From the NCBI RefSeq assembly GCF_029227915.1, contig NC_079884.1:9054001-9114000 (forward strand): DNA of 60,000 nt. The letters run 5' to 3'. Positions 13,310 through 25,200 of this stretch are shown piece by piece. The position numbers and the translations under genes were made by a program. Below the pieces are notes generated by a model. The model searched no databases and was not told where the DNA came from. It saw nothing but the letters and a program-made list of their open reading frames with translations. How positions within the stretch are numbered: position 1 is the stretch's first letter; each line of letters opens with the position of its first letter. This stretch comes from Hydractinia symbiolongicarpus (taxonomy: Eukaryota; Cnidaria; Hydrozoa; Anthoathecata; Hydractiniidae).

Positions 13310-15477
13310 TTAAAAACACTGCTTTAATGTTTTTAACCTGTTTAACAAAATAATTTTTTTCTGTTTTTCCAACTCTAAATCTACCAATATTTTTTGTTCT
13401 TGTGATTTTAACTCTGATAAGTGTTCCAACGCTTTCTTCAAAATTTGAATTTTTGGCGCTTTATCGTTATTGGCCAACTCTGGTATATTGTCTCTTAAAA
13501 TGTTAAACCGTAACTTTAGGTCATTTCGTCGTTGTCGCTCGAGCACGTTGTGAGTCGCGCGACTTAATTCAGTTTCTTGAGGTACCTCCAGATCCTCGAC
13601 TTTATGTTGCGCTCGAATTTTTTCGAACGCCAGTTGGCGATAATAATTCTCCTCGCTTGAGCGCATAGCGGGGTTATTAATGATAAAATCATTTGAAAAA
13701 TGGCGGGCGTTCATATGGTTTGGTGAATTGATAATGTGATTGGGCGATTGCATTGGTTGATAGGTGTTAGCATAATTGTTGAATGGATAGGACCTTTTAA
13801 GGTGGTGGTGTTGTTGCTGTTGTTGTTGTTGTACTTGTTGAGGACTAACCGGTGACAAAATACAATCCGGTGTTTCAAACTGCTGCAAATTCAGCTGTGT
13901 TTTGTTGCAGCGGACATCTTGTAAATCGTATCCGGACAGATAAGCTAAAAGAGGTAAAATACAAATTTAATCTTATGTTTTACGACATATCATACTTTGC
14001 ACGGTAGTTGTGAGAAAAAAACACCAATCATACGCAGGATCATGCAAATGGTGATCTGTTTGACCTGTTGTTTTACTCAAAACACCGGTAACCTAGCATG
14101 TTTAACTTTTTTTCCCATAAACACATTAGACGTTTTTTTCAGAGTTTAAATGTATGGCTGGCCACTCCATTTGGTGATTTAGCTAATTAATTGTCAAGTT
14201 AAGTGACAACAGCAGATGTTAGAAAATTAAAGATTTTGCTTTTAAAAACTTCTGAATAATTTTAAAGTTTTAAAATATTTTGTTTATAAGCAAAAAAGCG
14301 AAGCGAAGCTTCCTTCCGCATCCAGATCACTTTCGTCGTTTCGGAATTCACTCATGTAAGAATAGCGCTTTAGGAATTCTATTTTTCGATTTCCGGATCT
14401 TTCGGATCAATCTTTAGTAGTGGCGATTGTTTACTATTTATTTTAAATGTTCACCAAATTTAAAAAAGGAATTACTATTTTGTTTTTGGGCTAAGGCATA
14501 TAAGTACAAACTTAAAAAATATCAGGTAAAGATTAGCGTGCCGCTATGTATTGGACTAAGTCCCTTGGGAGCACAGTACACGTGTGCTGTCAATTTTTTA
14601 TAGATAGTATTTATATCAGAATTTTCAAAGAAAAAATTTGACTTGTATTTTAATTAAAGTTGATTAGAAAAACACGTTGTGTATTGGGATGACGTGAAAT
14701 AAGCGAATCAGCTGAGTTTGTTATGTTAATATTCCTGAGGGATCTAGACAACAAGTTCCGCCCTTCACGCCATTAATATCCTTCTAATTATTTCTTTGCT
14801 CAATAGGTCGATCGTTAACACTTTTCTATTGTTCTGCGGTATTTTAGCACCTGTCTTTAAAGCAGCGGCCATTTGTTACTGTGTAGTAACCATATCATAA
14901 TCTCAAACGACAAATAAACAAAAATTTAAAAAAATATATTTACCTTCATGGTGTCGCTCATCCTCTTGAAACCAATTATTGCCTTCTGGTACAACTTGTA
15001 ATCCTAATAAAAATTAATTAATAAATATAATGTCAAGGAAAATGTTAAAATATTTTTTTGAAAATTTTTTTTGATAATAAACGTGATACCAAATTATCCA
15101 TTTAAAAGTTTTAGTCTCCTCGACTTTTTAGCTAACATTGAAATAACGTTTTTTTTATAATATTTTATTAAACTAAACCTTTTCATACAAAAAATTGTGC
15201 AAGTAAACATATATTCCAAAAATTAGAAAAATTATGAAAAATAATCACCTGAAGTTTGATGATATTGTTGCTGTTGCACATTTTGCGATGTTTCAAATTG
15301 AAACCTGCTTTTATCAGGCGTCATTGGAGGTGTTGGAAGTCCTTGGAGTCGCTTTGACGCTTTCCAGTCATGCGTTGCTGCGATGTTAAAGAAGTCATCA
15401 TAAAACTTAGCTTCATTTTCTGTATGCTGATGTAAATATGACTGGAAACTTTCCAAATCTAAGGACTGCTCATACAT
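13310..15477 (-). CDS. myc: Myc proto-oncogene homologue (bHLH-leucine zipper), 3 coding exons
   Basis: Nuclear transcription factor expected to bind E-boxes as a heterodimer with Max. Coding exons on the minus strand: 15477-15249, 15003-14944 and 13944-13310. Their phases join cleanly (introns 245 and 999 bp) to give about 307 residues. Myc box I is at residues 47-54, LPTPPMTP, preceded by an acidic/aromatic FYDDFF stretch; T49 and T53 match the phosphodegron sites of vertebrate Myc (T58/S62). A degenerate Myc box II may be [11 protein letters not shown] near residues 101-111. The central part is Q/H/N-rich. The basic region contains [11 protein letters not shown], with H228, E232 and R236 in the spacing used for E-box reading. 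The helix-loop-helix has [12 protein letters not shown], and a zipper follows to about residue 304. Oddities: shorter than vertebrate Myc (about 440 residues), SRA instead of KRR before THNV, and a weak box II. The start is the first ATG after an upstream in-frame stop; see findings. Confidence 0.95.
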
Positions 15478-15556
15478 GTTTTTTCGTCGCAGTGGTATAC
15501 GAAATGAATCTGCACTTGTTAGTGTTAACGGTTGCTGTGATTGTTGTTGTTGAGAT

Positions 15557-15764
15557 CTAAACAAATGAAAGATATTTTAAATATTCTCTTTCAGCAAAAT
15601 GTACAGCAAAAAGATAGATAAAAATAAGCGTAAACATATTTAAAATTAGAAAAATTACGCGATGCTAAATTATCTTACCGCTGAATTTTAAATTTTTCAC
15701 TTCACTACTTCCTTGCACAGCGGTAGCAGTTTTTGAATAAAATATCCCACATGACTTCATTCAT
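15557..15764 (-). other. Probable myc 5' leader exon and first intron
   Basis: A strong donor (CAGCG then gtaaga) ends a leader exon at 15679. An acceptor (ttgtttag) opens the next exon at 15556, leaving an intron of 122 bp (15678-15557). The leader has no ATG in frame with Myc: a TGA lies in frame before the junction. If transcription begins upstream of 15764, the leader contains a short upstream ORF of about 19 codons beginning ATGAATGAAGTC. The transcription start is not visible. Confidence 0.4.
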
Positions 15765-15795
15765 GAAGACTTAAAAAAGCGTGCTGAATAGAGGT

Positions 15796-15801
15796 CACGT
15801 G
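15796..15801. promoter_or_regulatory. CACGTG E-box upstream of myc
   Basis: A canonical palindromic E-box lies about 120 bp upstream of the leader donor and about 320 bp from the assigned ATG. It is the preferred site of Myc/Max dimers. The match is seen in the sequence; binding is inferred. Confidence 0.45.
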
Positions 15802-15987
15802 ATAAAATTTGATTGGCTTATTAAATACTGATCTACGCACTGATTGGCTTAAGGGGCACAATGAATGGAAATCACAGTTTAGAAATTATAAGAAAGAAAA
15901 AAAGATTTTGGATTACTTTTGAAAAAGCGACAAATGACGGTTTAATCATACGTCATTGTTGTCGACAATTATTTAAAATCACAAGGG

Positions 15988-15993
15988 CACGTG
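15988..15993. promoter_or_regulatory. Second CACGTG E-box upstream of myc
   Basis: A second CACGTG in the same upstream region, followed two bases later by CAGCTG (15996-16001), another E-box form. The cluster ends just before the dispersed repeat that begins at 16028. Confidence 0.4.
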
Positions 15994-16027
15994 TCAGCTG
16001 TCCGCACTTTCAAATTTTGCTTTAAAG

Positions 16028-16295
16028 AACAGTAACCGCACAATAAGGTTGCGTTATTTAATTACTCGATAAATGATTTCAGATCTATGATTGCCAAATA
16101 GAAGAAAAAAATAAATTAAACTTTTGCTATGGTCGATTGATTTTTCTAACTTCAAACAATTATCGGCTACTGTACTTTGAATATACACTGAAAGTGTACG
16201 ATAAAGTCTGGCGCAAATGATAATATCTGTAATTCTTTATCGATAACAATCTAAATTTTATCGATTTGCATTGCAAAACAAACGTGCGTGTTAAA
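16028..16295 (+). repeat. Dispersed ~280-bp repeat, copy 2, upstream of myc
   Basis: Second copy of the 8107 repeat; the first 48 bp are identical and the rest carries substitutions and indels. It lies about 260 bp upstream of the possible myc leader, beside the E-box cluster. Confidence 0.75.
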
Positions 16296-19200
16296 CAACT
16301 TTGGATTTTGTTTTATTAGGCTGCATATGTGCATGTATTCACAAAAAAACTTACGAAACATCTATTTCAAGTTGGAAAGTAATCTAAAAGTCATCAATTT
16401 TTAAAATTTTCAAATAAACCTGGTAATTTTTCGGCTAATAATCTAGCAGACATTGAAGTGTATGGACAAGTTAATGTTATGAGCGATTAATTAACCAATT
16501 TCCGCGTAAGAGTGGTTAATGAATATAACTCATTAAAATACCACTTGTTGAAATAGACCATTTCCTTATCATCAAACAAAAGTTATATTTATACATTCCA
16601 ATGTTATTTTCCCGATCTATTTCGGAATTTTTTTCTTACCAAGTATTAACAATGTTGAGTCTGTTTTAAAACATTTGTTGTTTTTGAGTTATTTCGTTAT
16701 CGTGTTAAAATTACACGAAATTGTTATCAAGTGACAATGTGGCGCAATGTATGGTGGCTAATTCTAATTGAAAGTTAATCTATTTTTTTTAAAAGAGACT
16801 AGCTAAATTGTGCCAAAGCTTTTAACTGCTTTTATATAAGCTCCGTAATACGTCATTATTAGATCATTAATTTGTATACAGCTATATTTTTCCCATCTGT
16901 ATTGGTGAAGATCTGGCATTGAAGTTGTTTCATTTAAATTTTATCACAAAAATCTAAGGAAAGCACAAACCTCTTTTCCAGACTTCTTCTAAATATAATT
17001 ACTTTTTGACAGGTGTTAATTTAAAAAACGCTTACTATGCGCCCCATTGTAGTAATTTAACGACATTTATGACGGGCGTAAACATTTTGGAGTCTGGGTA
17101 CGACTTTACATCACTTGTGTATATTTGAAAAAAATATTTTACTAAAATAGTAAACAAAGTTTATAAATAGCTTAGTTAATTAGATTGTTGTAAAACTTGC
17201 CAAATAAAATATGTTTTTTATGAACTTGTGAAAAATACGTTATTACTCATCAATTTTTATTTGGACACGATTATATAACAATGCATTAAAACTAAAAACC
17301 TACCCCAATTTAAATAATATGTGTAGAAATCTTCTAATTACCCACCCTCTGAAAACAATGACTTGTGGTTTTTTGTTTCTTTATATATATAAACAAATTG
17401 ATGTTCAGCTGGTAAACAATAGTCGAATTATAATAGTCATTTAAAAAGAAATATCTCCCCAAATCTAATCATCAATTATTCCATAGCAACCTTGTTATCT
17501 ATTTTATGCAAGATATTTTCTTCACTCCGTGTGTTAACTTAGTGAAGATTTAACTGTTAATGTCCTTTTGGAAAATTGATGACATGTTAGGGGAAATTAT
17601 TTTTCCTACATTAAGTTCTGCAAAATTGTACTCGTACGAATCACTAAAGTATTTTGTATCTTTATCGATATAACGTACGCTAATACGTGAAATCCCCTTT
17701 TTCTAGATGTTATCAGCAATATTGATAAATACAGTGATATCAACTGAAGTCATTAATTGTACCTCCTCTTATCATTCATTTTGAATAGAGTCTGATAAGT
17801 ATAGATAATATCCTACGCTTCCGAGTCGACTTATCCGTATTAGAATGTCGGACACGTAAGAACTTGATTATATTAGGAATACTATGACTTAAGATTGAAA
17901 AAGAAGTTGATAAAATTGAAGAAGAACTTACATTTCACATTGATAAAACTCCATGTTTGAGAATAAAAACACCTGAACCGAATTTTCAGTCACTGTGTCT
18001 GTCACCACCTTTTCAAATCGAATGACTTTGACAAGTGGGGAAATGTCCTTTTGTAAGGGTTAATAAAATATAATATGCAGCTCGTTAAGGATCCATTAAT
18101 ATTAATTGTTGATAGAAATTTCTTTTAATGGAGTAATTAACTCCAAGACGGCATTGTTGGTAGGTAGCTAGAACAGTCAAAGATATAATTCGATAGATAC
18201 ACAACCCACGCTTACGGTCATTAATAAAAGAAATTTATAGCATTTGTTGAAATCATCTAACCATGTCGTTCTTGTTAACTTGTTGCGGTCAACGTCTGTT
18301 ATGTAACTACTTCGCCTTATATGAAGTAAGACATTGAGAGGTTAAAATAGATTATTCATCACACCATTTTATTAATGTGTGCAACGAACCAATGCAAATA
18401 AGCGGTTTGTCTTGTTCGCAACAGAAATAAAAATAGCATCGAACTCGTTTCCTGTTTGTGATAGGAAAGAAGAAATTATACGTGTACTTTTTTGTTTGAT
18501 GCAAAGGAAATTTTTTGCAGGATGTGTTAATAATGATTTAACAACAGACAAAGTTTGACAATATATTTCCAGTTCCTTTCAACACGTACAGTAACCTTTA
18601 CTTGCCATTAACCAAATGTCATACACTAACATCAACAGTGTCAAATACCGCTTCAACGCAGAAGAGGTACTTAGATGCACCTTAATAGGTTTTTTAGATT
18701 CTTTGGGGGCTTAAACTTGACACTCAAGAAAAACTATTACATAACATTTTCAAGGGTCAGGGTATTTTTTATTACCTGTGGTTAAATTTGATGATATGGA
18801 AAACTTCCAAAATGCTAAAATGTCAATTTTAAGTAGAAAATCAGTATTCAAATTTGATGCAGCTAGTTTTGAGAAGCAAATTCAAATGTTGACCACATAA
18901 CGTGGAGTTATCAAACCCCTTATTAAAATTCGTTTAAGGAGAAAAGCAGGTAGCTTTTGATGGTTACAATGATGGTTACAATAAGGCGACTTTTAGTGTT
19001 TGTTATAACTTTAAACACCTAGATACTAAAGTACTTTGAGAAACTTCGTTTCCTCGTTAAACACTCGTTAATTTGTGTGAAGAAAGAGAGAAATCAAAAG
19101 AGATTAATAACTCTAATAATTATCGTGACTTGATAAATCACATTCTCTTGTTACACAATACGCTAATCCAGACACATACACACGCCTTGATTTGTTGGTA

Positions 19201-22200
19201 AAACAAATATGAGTCTCTTTATGACAATTTTTGTCACCTGTTACAACATATGGATATGTTATTTTGTTTGTTTGTTGCTCAACAAGACTCGCAGTGAAAA
19301 AAGAAGATATAATTGAAGATAATTATCACCCTTGTGTTCTAGATTACACTCTTTTTTTAAGAATTTTTTCATCTTTATTAAGTTTCCGTATCTAAAGAAT
19401 TGCAATTTTCCGCTCAAATATGTTGCTAAATTACGCTTAAGTGGCTTTCTTTAAGCTTTAGCAAATTATCAGGGGGAGGTGAAGGATTGTTTATTTATAC
19501 TTACGCAATGCAATCGACAACATCGAAAAGTTGCATGTATCTGGAATTGCCAGTGGATAAAATACCATAAGTTGAATAATTTATTTTCGCAAGGTAAAAA
19601 AAGACTTTCGGGACTAAAAAACATATATTTCGCAAAGATTTTTTTTCACGAATGAACCAATTTAAGTGTTTTTTAAAAAGTAATAATTTTAACTTTTTAC
19701 CCCTTGCAAGTTATCCTTTAATTAAACTTGCTCATATCACAGAACAAATGAAAATTAAAACAAGAGAAAAAATATTTAAAACAAAATTCGCGACAATTAT
19801 TCTCAGTAAATATTTTTTAGTGAATTCGCCAAAATTTACTTTCGCGCAGATAATTTTTACGAATATGGTAAGATTCGTACAGTTTGCCAAAAAAAAAATA
19901 AAATATATGAACTTGTTGGAGAAAATATGTTATAAAAGGTAGCTACTTCAGTGTTCCATAAGTAATGTATGAAGTCAGTTTGCTTTGATATACGGAAACC
20001 ATTTAATCTTGTTTCCGATTCCACCGTTCTTTCTTCATTTTTTTAAATAATTGTTAATTTTAACTCATTAAAATAATCGACCGATAAAATTTTCTAATTT
20101 TCCTAGAAATTTACCAATTTGTAATTTAAGTATTTGCGAATTTGAATATTCGGAAATTTAAAGTTTTACGGTAGTTATATATATGTAGAAAAAGTATTAT
20201 GGAAGATTTTTGGTATCCCCATATCTTATCGAGCAATTTCTAATATTGCCATTCCCCTAGTTATCGGCTGCTAAAGAAAGACGTTTTATTCCTTCGCAAT
20301 CGAATTTGTTTATTCTATATGGACATAAATTTACCATGAAACAACCAAAATTTACCAAAAAATCTAACAAAAATTTAACAAAATCTTACAAAAATTTACC
20401 AAAAAGTCTGCAAATGAACATTCTGAAATTTCCGTTTAGGCAAGTTCGTTTCCTCTTTATATTGATAAACACAATTAATGGACATATTAGTAAATGACTT
20501 GCTAATTGATGAGACAATAGCTGTCCTTAATTATTGGCTATTATTAACGTTTAAAAGAGAGCGACTTTTATGTTTGTGTATGTTACTTTCCTATCTCGAC
20601 ATATCGTTTGTTACTTCCTGAGAAATGCCATTAAACTGTCTAAATATATCAATATTACCTCGCTCATTTTTAGATTGATTATATTAATACGAGCCTTTTA
20701 GTAAGTAAGTAAGGCAAATTTACCTAATTACCATTTAAGGCAAATAAACTGAAAGTACAAAGGAAGTAAAGTGTGATATTTTTTTCTTCCTGGTCATTTT
20801 CTGCTTAGATTGGGTTTATAGTTAATACGTCGTTTAAGCTCATTTCAGCGCATTATTCTTTTTATTACTTTCTTTATCTGTTCAAGCAGGACTTACAGCT
20901 AGTCTTAGTTATGAGGTCGCAAATTCATGCTATTCAAGCCATAAAAAAATATGCAATCTAAAGGTGAATGTTTTTATTTACTTTCTGATTATTACCTAAA
21001 ACAAAGAAATTCTGAGTCATTGTTTATACCTTTTTTAAAGCGAAAGTGAATTTTAATGGATGCTTAGTGTGGCATATTTTTTTTTAGAATTGTATTGTGT
21101 TATATGAGTTACTTCCTTGCTGATATTTACACTTCCTCATCCCCCGTCTGCACTATTGTATTGCTCATGCTTTACTAAAGTTGACATTGATAATAGTGAC
21201 GCATTATTGACGCTTTTAAGAACGTTTGCGGAGCTGTGGAACACTATTAGATATTATGCTTCCACAAAAATCAAAAACTTGTTACAAGATGATATCAAAA
21301 GCAAGCTTCCTATGCCATATCAACAAAGATGATATCAATTTTTTTTTCTGATAACATAATTATGTTAATTGATATAAACAATTGATTAAAATTGGTCTAT
21401 CTTGATAAAGAATGCAGTCGTGCGATCTTATACAACTGCGGTAACATAATATATAATATTATTAGTTAATTTTGAGAGCAATTTTGTATTGTTTACATAT
21501 TTTTTAATTAATTTAATAATAACCAATTTTAGTGCAAAACCCTAAAATCAATGGCATGCAGCGTGGAGAATAATAACAATAGTTATCCACTTTTTAATGA
21601 CGACTGGTGCTTGCGAAATGGACATGTTGTGCCTAAAAGCACGAAAATTATTTAAGGGGAAAAAAATTCAACTATTATATTCTGATAAACGTTTGTCTAA
21701 ATATCATAAATCATTTTTATTTAACAAAAATAATTTTATTAGTTATTCACTAAGCAGTTATATAATAAATAAAATGATGCAAAAAAAGTATTTCGTTCCA
21801 ATATTTGATGTCGCGAAATATTATGCATAAAAAGAGAATGGATTGGGAATAAGGTTGCTTTGTTTGGCGACCAGGTTACATTTAATGGATTTTTAAAAGT
21901 AATTGTATCAAATATGATGACAACTAATTGCAATTTGGCAGAATGTAAGCTTATGATAGACCTATCGTTCTTTTAATAGCTTTATATCTAGGAGGGTTTG
22001 TTTTAAAAATAACTTTCCTTCTTATAAAGGTTATTTGTTCTTTAATTTCTAAGCATGTCTCAATGACATTTTTTAAACTTTTTAATAAGAACAGTCAGCC
22101 TGTGTATCTAAAATACTTTTCAATGATGCACTCTTAAAAACCAGTAAATTTGGCTTCAGCCTGCTGTTGTTTTATCAGATCTTCAGACTGAAATTGTTCT

Positions 22201-25200
22201 TAGTGTATTTCTATATTTTGAGCATTTTTTATTTATTCGTTTCATAAATTTTTGCGATCTAAATTCTAAGCATATACAAGCTAAATTTTAAAAAACAATC
22301 CTGCGAAAATTATTTCTCCTTGTTTGTTGTGTTTTCAATCGGTAAAATTTCAACCTTGTTATTGTTCTTACGACATTTTTATTTTTCATTTATTCCCAAC
22401 CTTATTGTTCTTATAAAAATCTTCTTATAGAAATGAGTGTAATTTGCCGAATGATATTTCTTCAGCTGAGACAGGAGCGTGACAAATGGGTTTTTAATGG
22501 GTTGATTATCAATACCGCGAGAGAAAAATAAGTTTTTGATGTTCTTTTGCTATGGCTATGTTCAACCAACTACCACTACTCAACTGATTTTATTGCCGGA
22601 TAAATTATCCGTGGTTTGTAGCGACGAATTAACTTTCCACATATGTTGCAATCTTTCAACAAGTATCAGTTGATACTCAGATTTTAATTTGCTTTTTTAT
22701 TGTTACATTTAAAACGCTATGAGTGATTTTACGATCGAAGACAGGACCGTTAGAAAAAAAAATTAATTGTGCCCAGGCTTGTCTGGTAACAATTCATATC
22801 GAAATGTTTCTAAAATTATATTTTTAGATATTTAAAGAATTATATAGTTTACTCCAGAAAACAACATTTGCACAATAGAGACGGTCTTAAAAATACTCCA
22901 CAACGGAAATAATTAGAGCTCTGACAGGAAAACGTTGCAAGATTGTTGCACACGGTCCTGTCTTTGTGGTAGCTAATCACATGCAGAGAGAAGCAAGCGG
23001 CTTATCTGCCCACGTGTCACATGTTCAAGGGGCGATACATCGCGGTTATGCGTCACAAGACTGTCAACATCAGTCGGAGAATTGAGCAACCTACTTTTAT
23101 CCAGGGGTGTGACCACATTGAGTATGTTCTATATTCCAAGAAAATCAAATTTGTAAAGAAAATTTCCATTTTAGATTAAGGAAAACACAAGGGAATTATT
23201 GTGGTCGTTAAGTTTTTCTTGATAGTCAAAAACTTAGGCCAGTCTGAACGTGTCACTGTGAAATGAATTTACACCATTTAAGATTATGGAGGTATAAAAG
23301 ACTTCTTTTATGCCTTCATGTTAAAATACAGGATATTTGAAAAAAACGTTTTAAAACGTTGAAATAGTAAAATTAGATATAACTTTTTTTTTAATTTTTC
23401 TGAATGCATTACACAAGTTAATGTAGTGTTATCTTGCGAAGTCATATAAAAATAATATTTTCATATCTTCTGAACATCTAAGCGAATTTTCAAAACGGGA
23501 TGGCAAAAAGAGAAAAAAGCCGTGGGATCGAGGTTGCTCAAAATATACAATGCCTTAATAAAATAAGGCATGCTATAGGTTACTATAGCTAGCTAATACA
23601 AATAGTTTGAAAATTCAAATTACTGTGTTGTATGTCTTTGTTTGGTATCCGTTACATCGGTTTATTGTGAGATTCAGTGGATTCTTCCACGGGAATTTAG
23701 CTACTAAGCGACTTTTGTAGGCTTTCAGGAAGGAAAACGTTCAAAGTTTAGTGTTGCCAACAAAAAAAACATGCAGTCTTACAATTTTAACGGAAATATT
23801 GTACTGTACAAGTATATTTATCTGACAAATGATGCAATTTTTAATTTGTTAATATGATCAGCGCAATCTAAGTGATGACATTGAAGGGTTACTCAACTTC
23901 ACAGTAAGCACCATAAAATGAAATAGAATCATTTTAACCAAATTTTATAATCTAAGTCCTTTTTCCTATATTTTGATTTATTCGTGACCGACATCGGATT
24001 TTTTGATATGTGTTTTACTATATTTTCTAAAATTTCGTCAGAACAATAAAATGATGGTGATGCTAGCTACATCGAATGATATTTTTTTTTCGTTAATAAA
24101 AGGTCAAGACACTATAGTTTTTCTGATAACTACTAGAAAAGCCACAATGTTTAAAAAAGAATCGTAGAAATAAAAAAAGTAATTGTTACATCATTGAAAT
24201 TTCTTACATAACACCTTGGTAAGCGAGCAAACCGTAACGAGTGTTGTAACAAGGAAAGAATGAGAGAGATAATTAAAAACATCGTCTCGCATATAATCAA
24301 ATTTGTATTTGCTCAGTTATTTTTTATTTTTTTTTAATAATTCAAGCAGAAACAGAGAAAATATAAACTTCAGATAAGCAAATAAACTAAGGGTTTTTCA
24401 TTTTGTCATAAAAAAGAATTTTATTCGTTTAAGATGTGTTGCAAAGTTTGCTTGAATGTATGCCCTTCAAATATTTAGTTTTAATAAGCACATTTATTAG
24501 GCGGCCGCATAAATTATGCATAATTAAAACGCGCCAAATAAAATTGAATGTGGGGACATAACTGGAAGCCTTTAGCTACCAATTACAGATGGTTTTTATT
24601 AATATCCGTTTGATGTAATTTAATGCAACAATATATTACAATGTTTTGTTTCAACTTTGATTATCCTTTGTTGTCATTAAAAATTCTATTTTATGTCTCG
24701 CAATTTTAATTTGCTATATTAGCTAGCCACATTATATAATCGTCTGACTGCGAAATTCCGTAAAAATTTTAAATGAATTTTAAAATTATTTATTCACAAA
24801 AAATCCACGTGAATTCGCTCATCGCTATTCGAAGCTACTATCTTTAATTCGCAGACACTCCGCGGGTATCATAGATTTGATTTGGTTAATTGTTCACTAT
24901 TGTATCTGGTGATTCCATGATACGTTTACTTAACTACAACAAGAATCGGTGATCGAGAATAGGACGGAACTTCTGTATCAAAACGAAGTAGCTTTTTTCA
25001 ATTAAAATTTGATTTGTCATCCTAAGCAGTCTAACTTATCTGTTTTTAAGCCCTATATATCTATGAACTTTTTGATAATTATCTTACAACAGTTTCGACT
25101 CAATCCCAACTCATGTCGTATTAAAATTATAGCAGGCGTCCTTTAGATGAATGTCTTAAGGAGTGTTACTTAAACAAACCCTGAAGTCAAAAGTCAAGTT

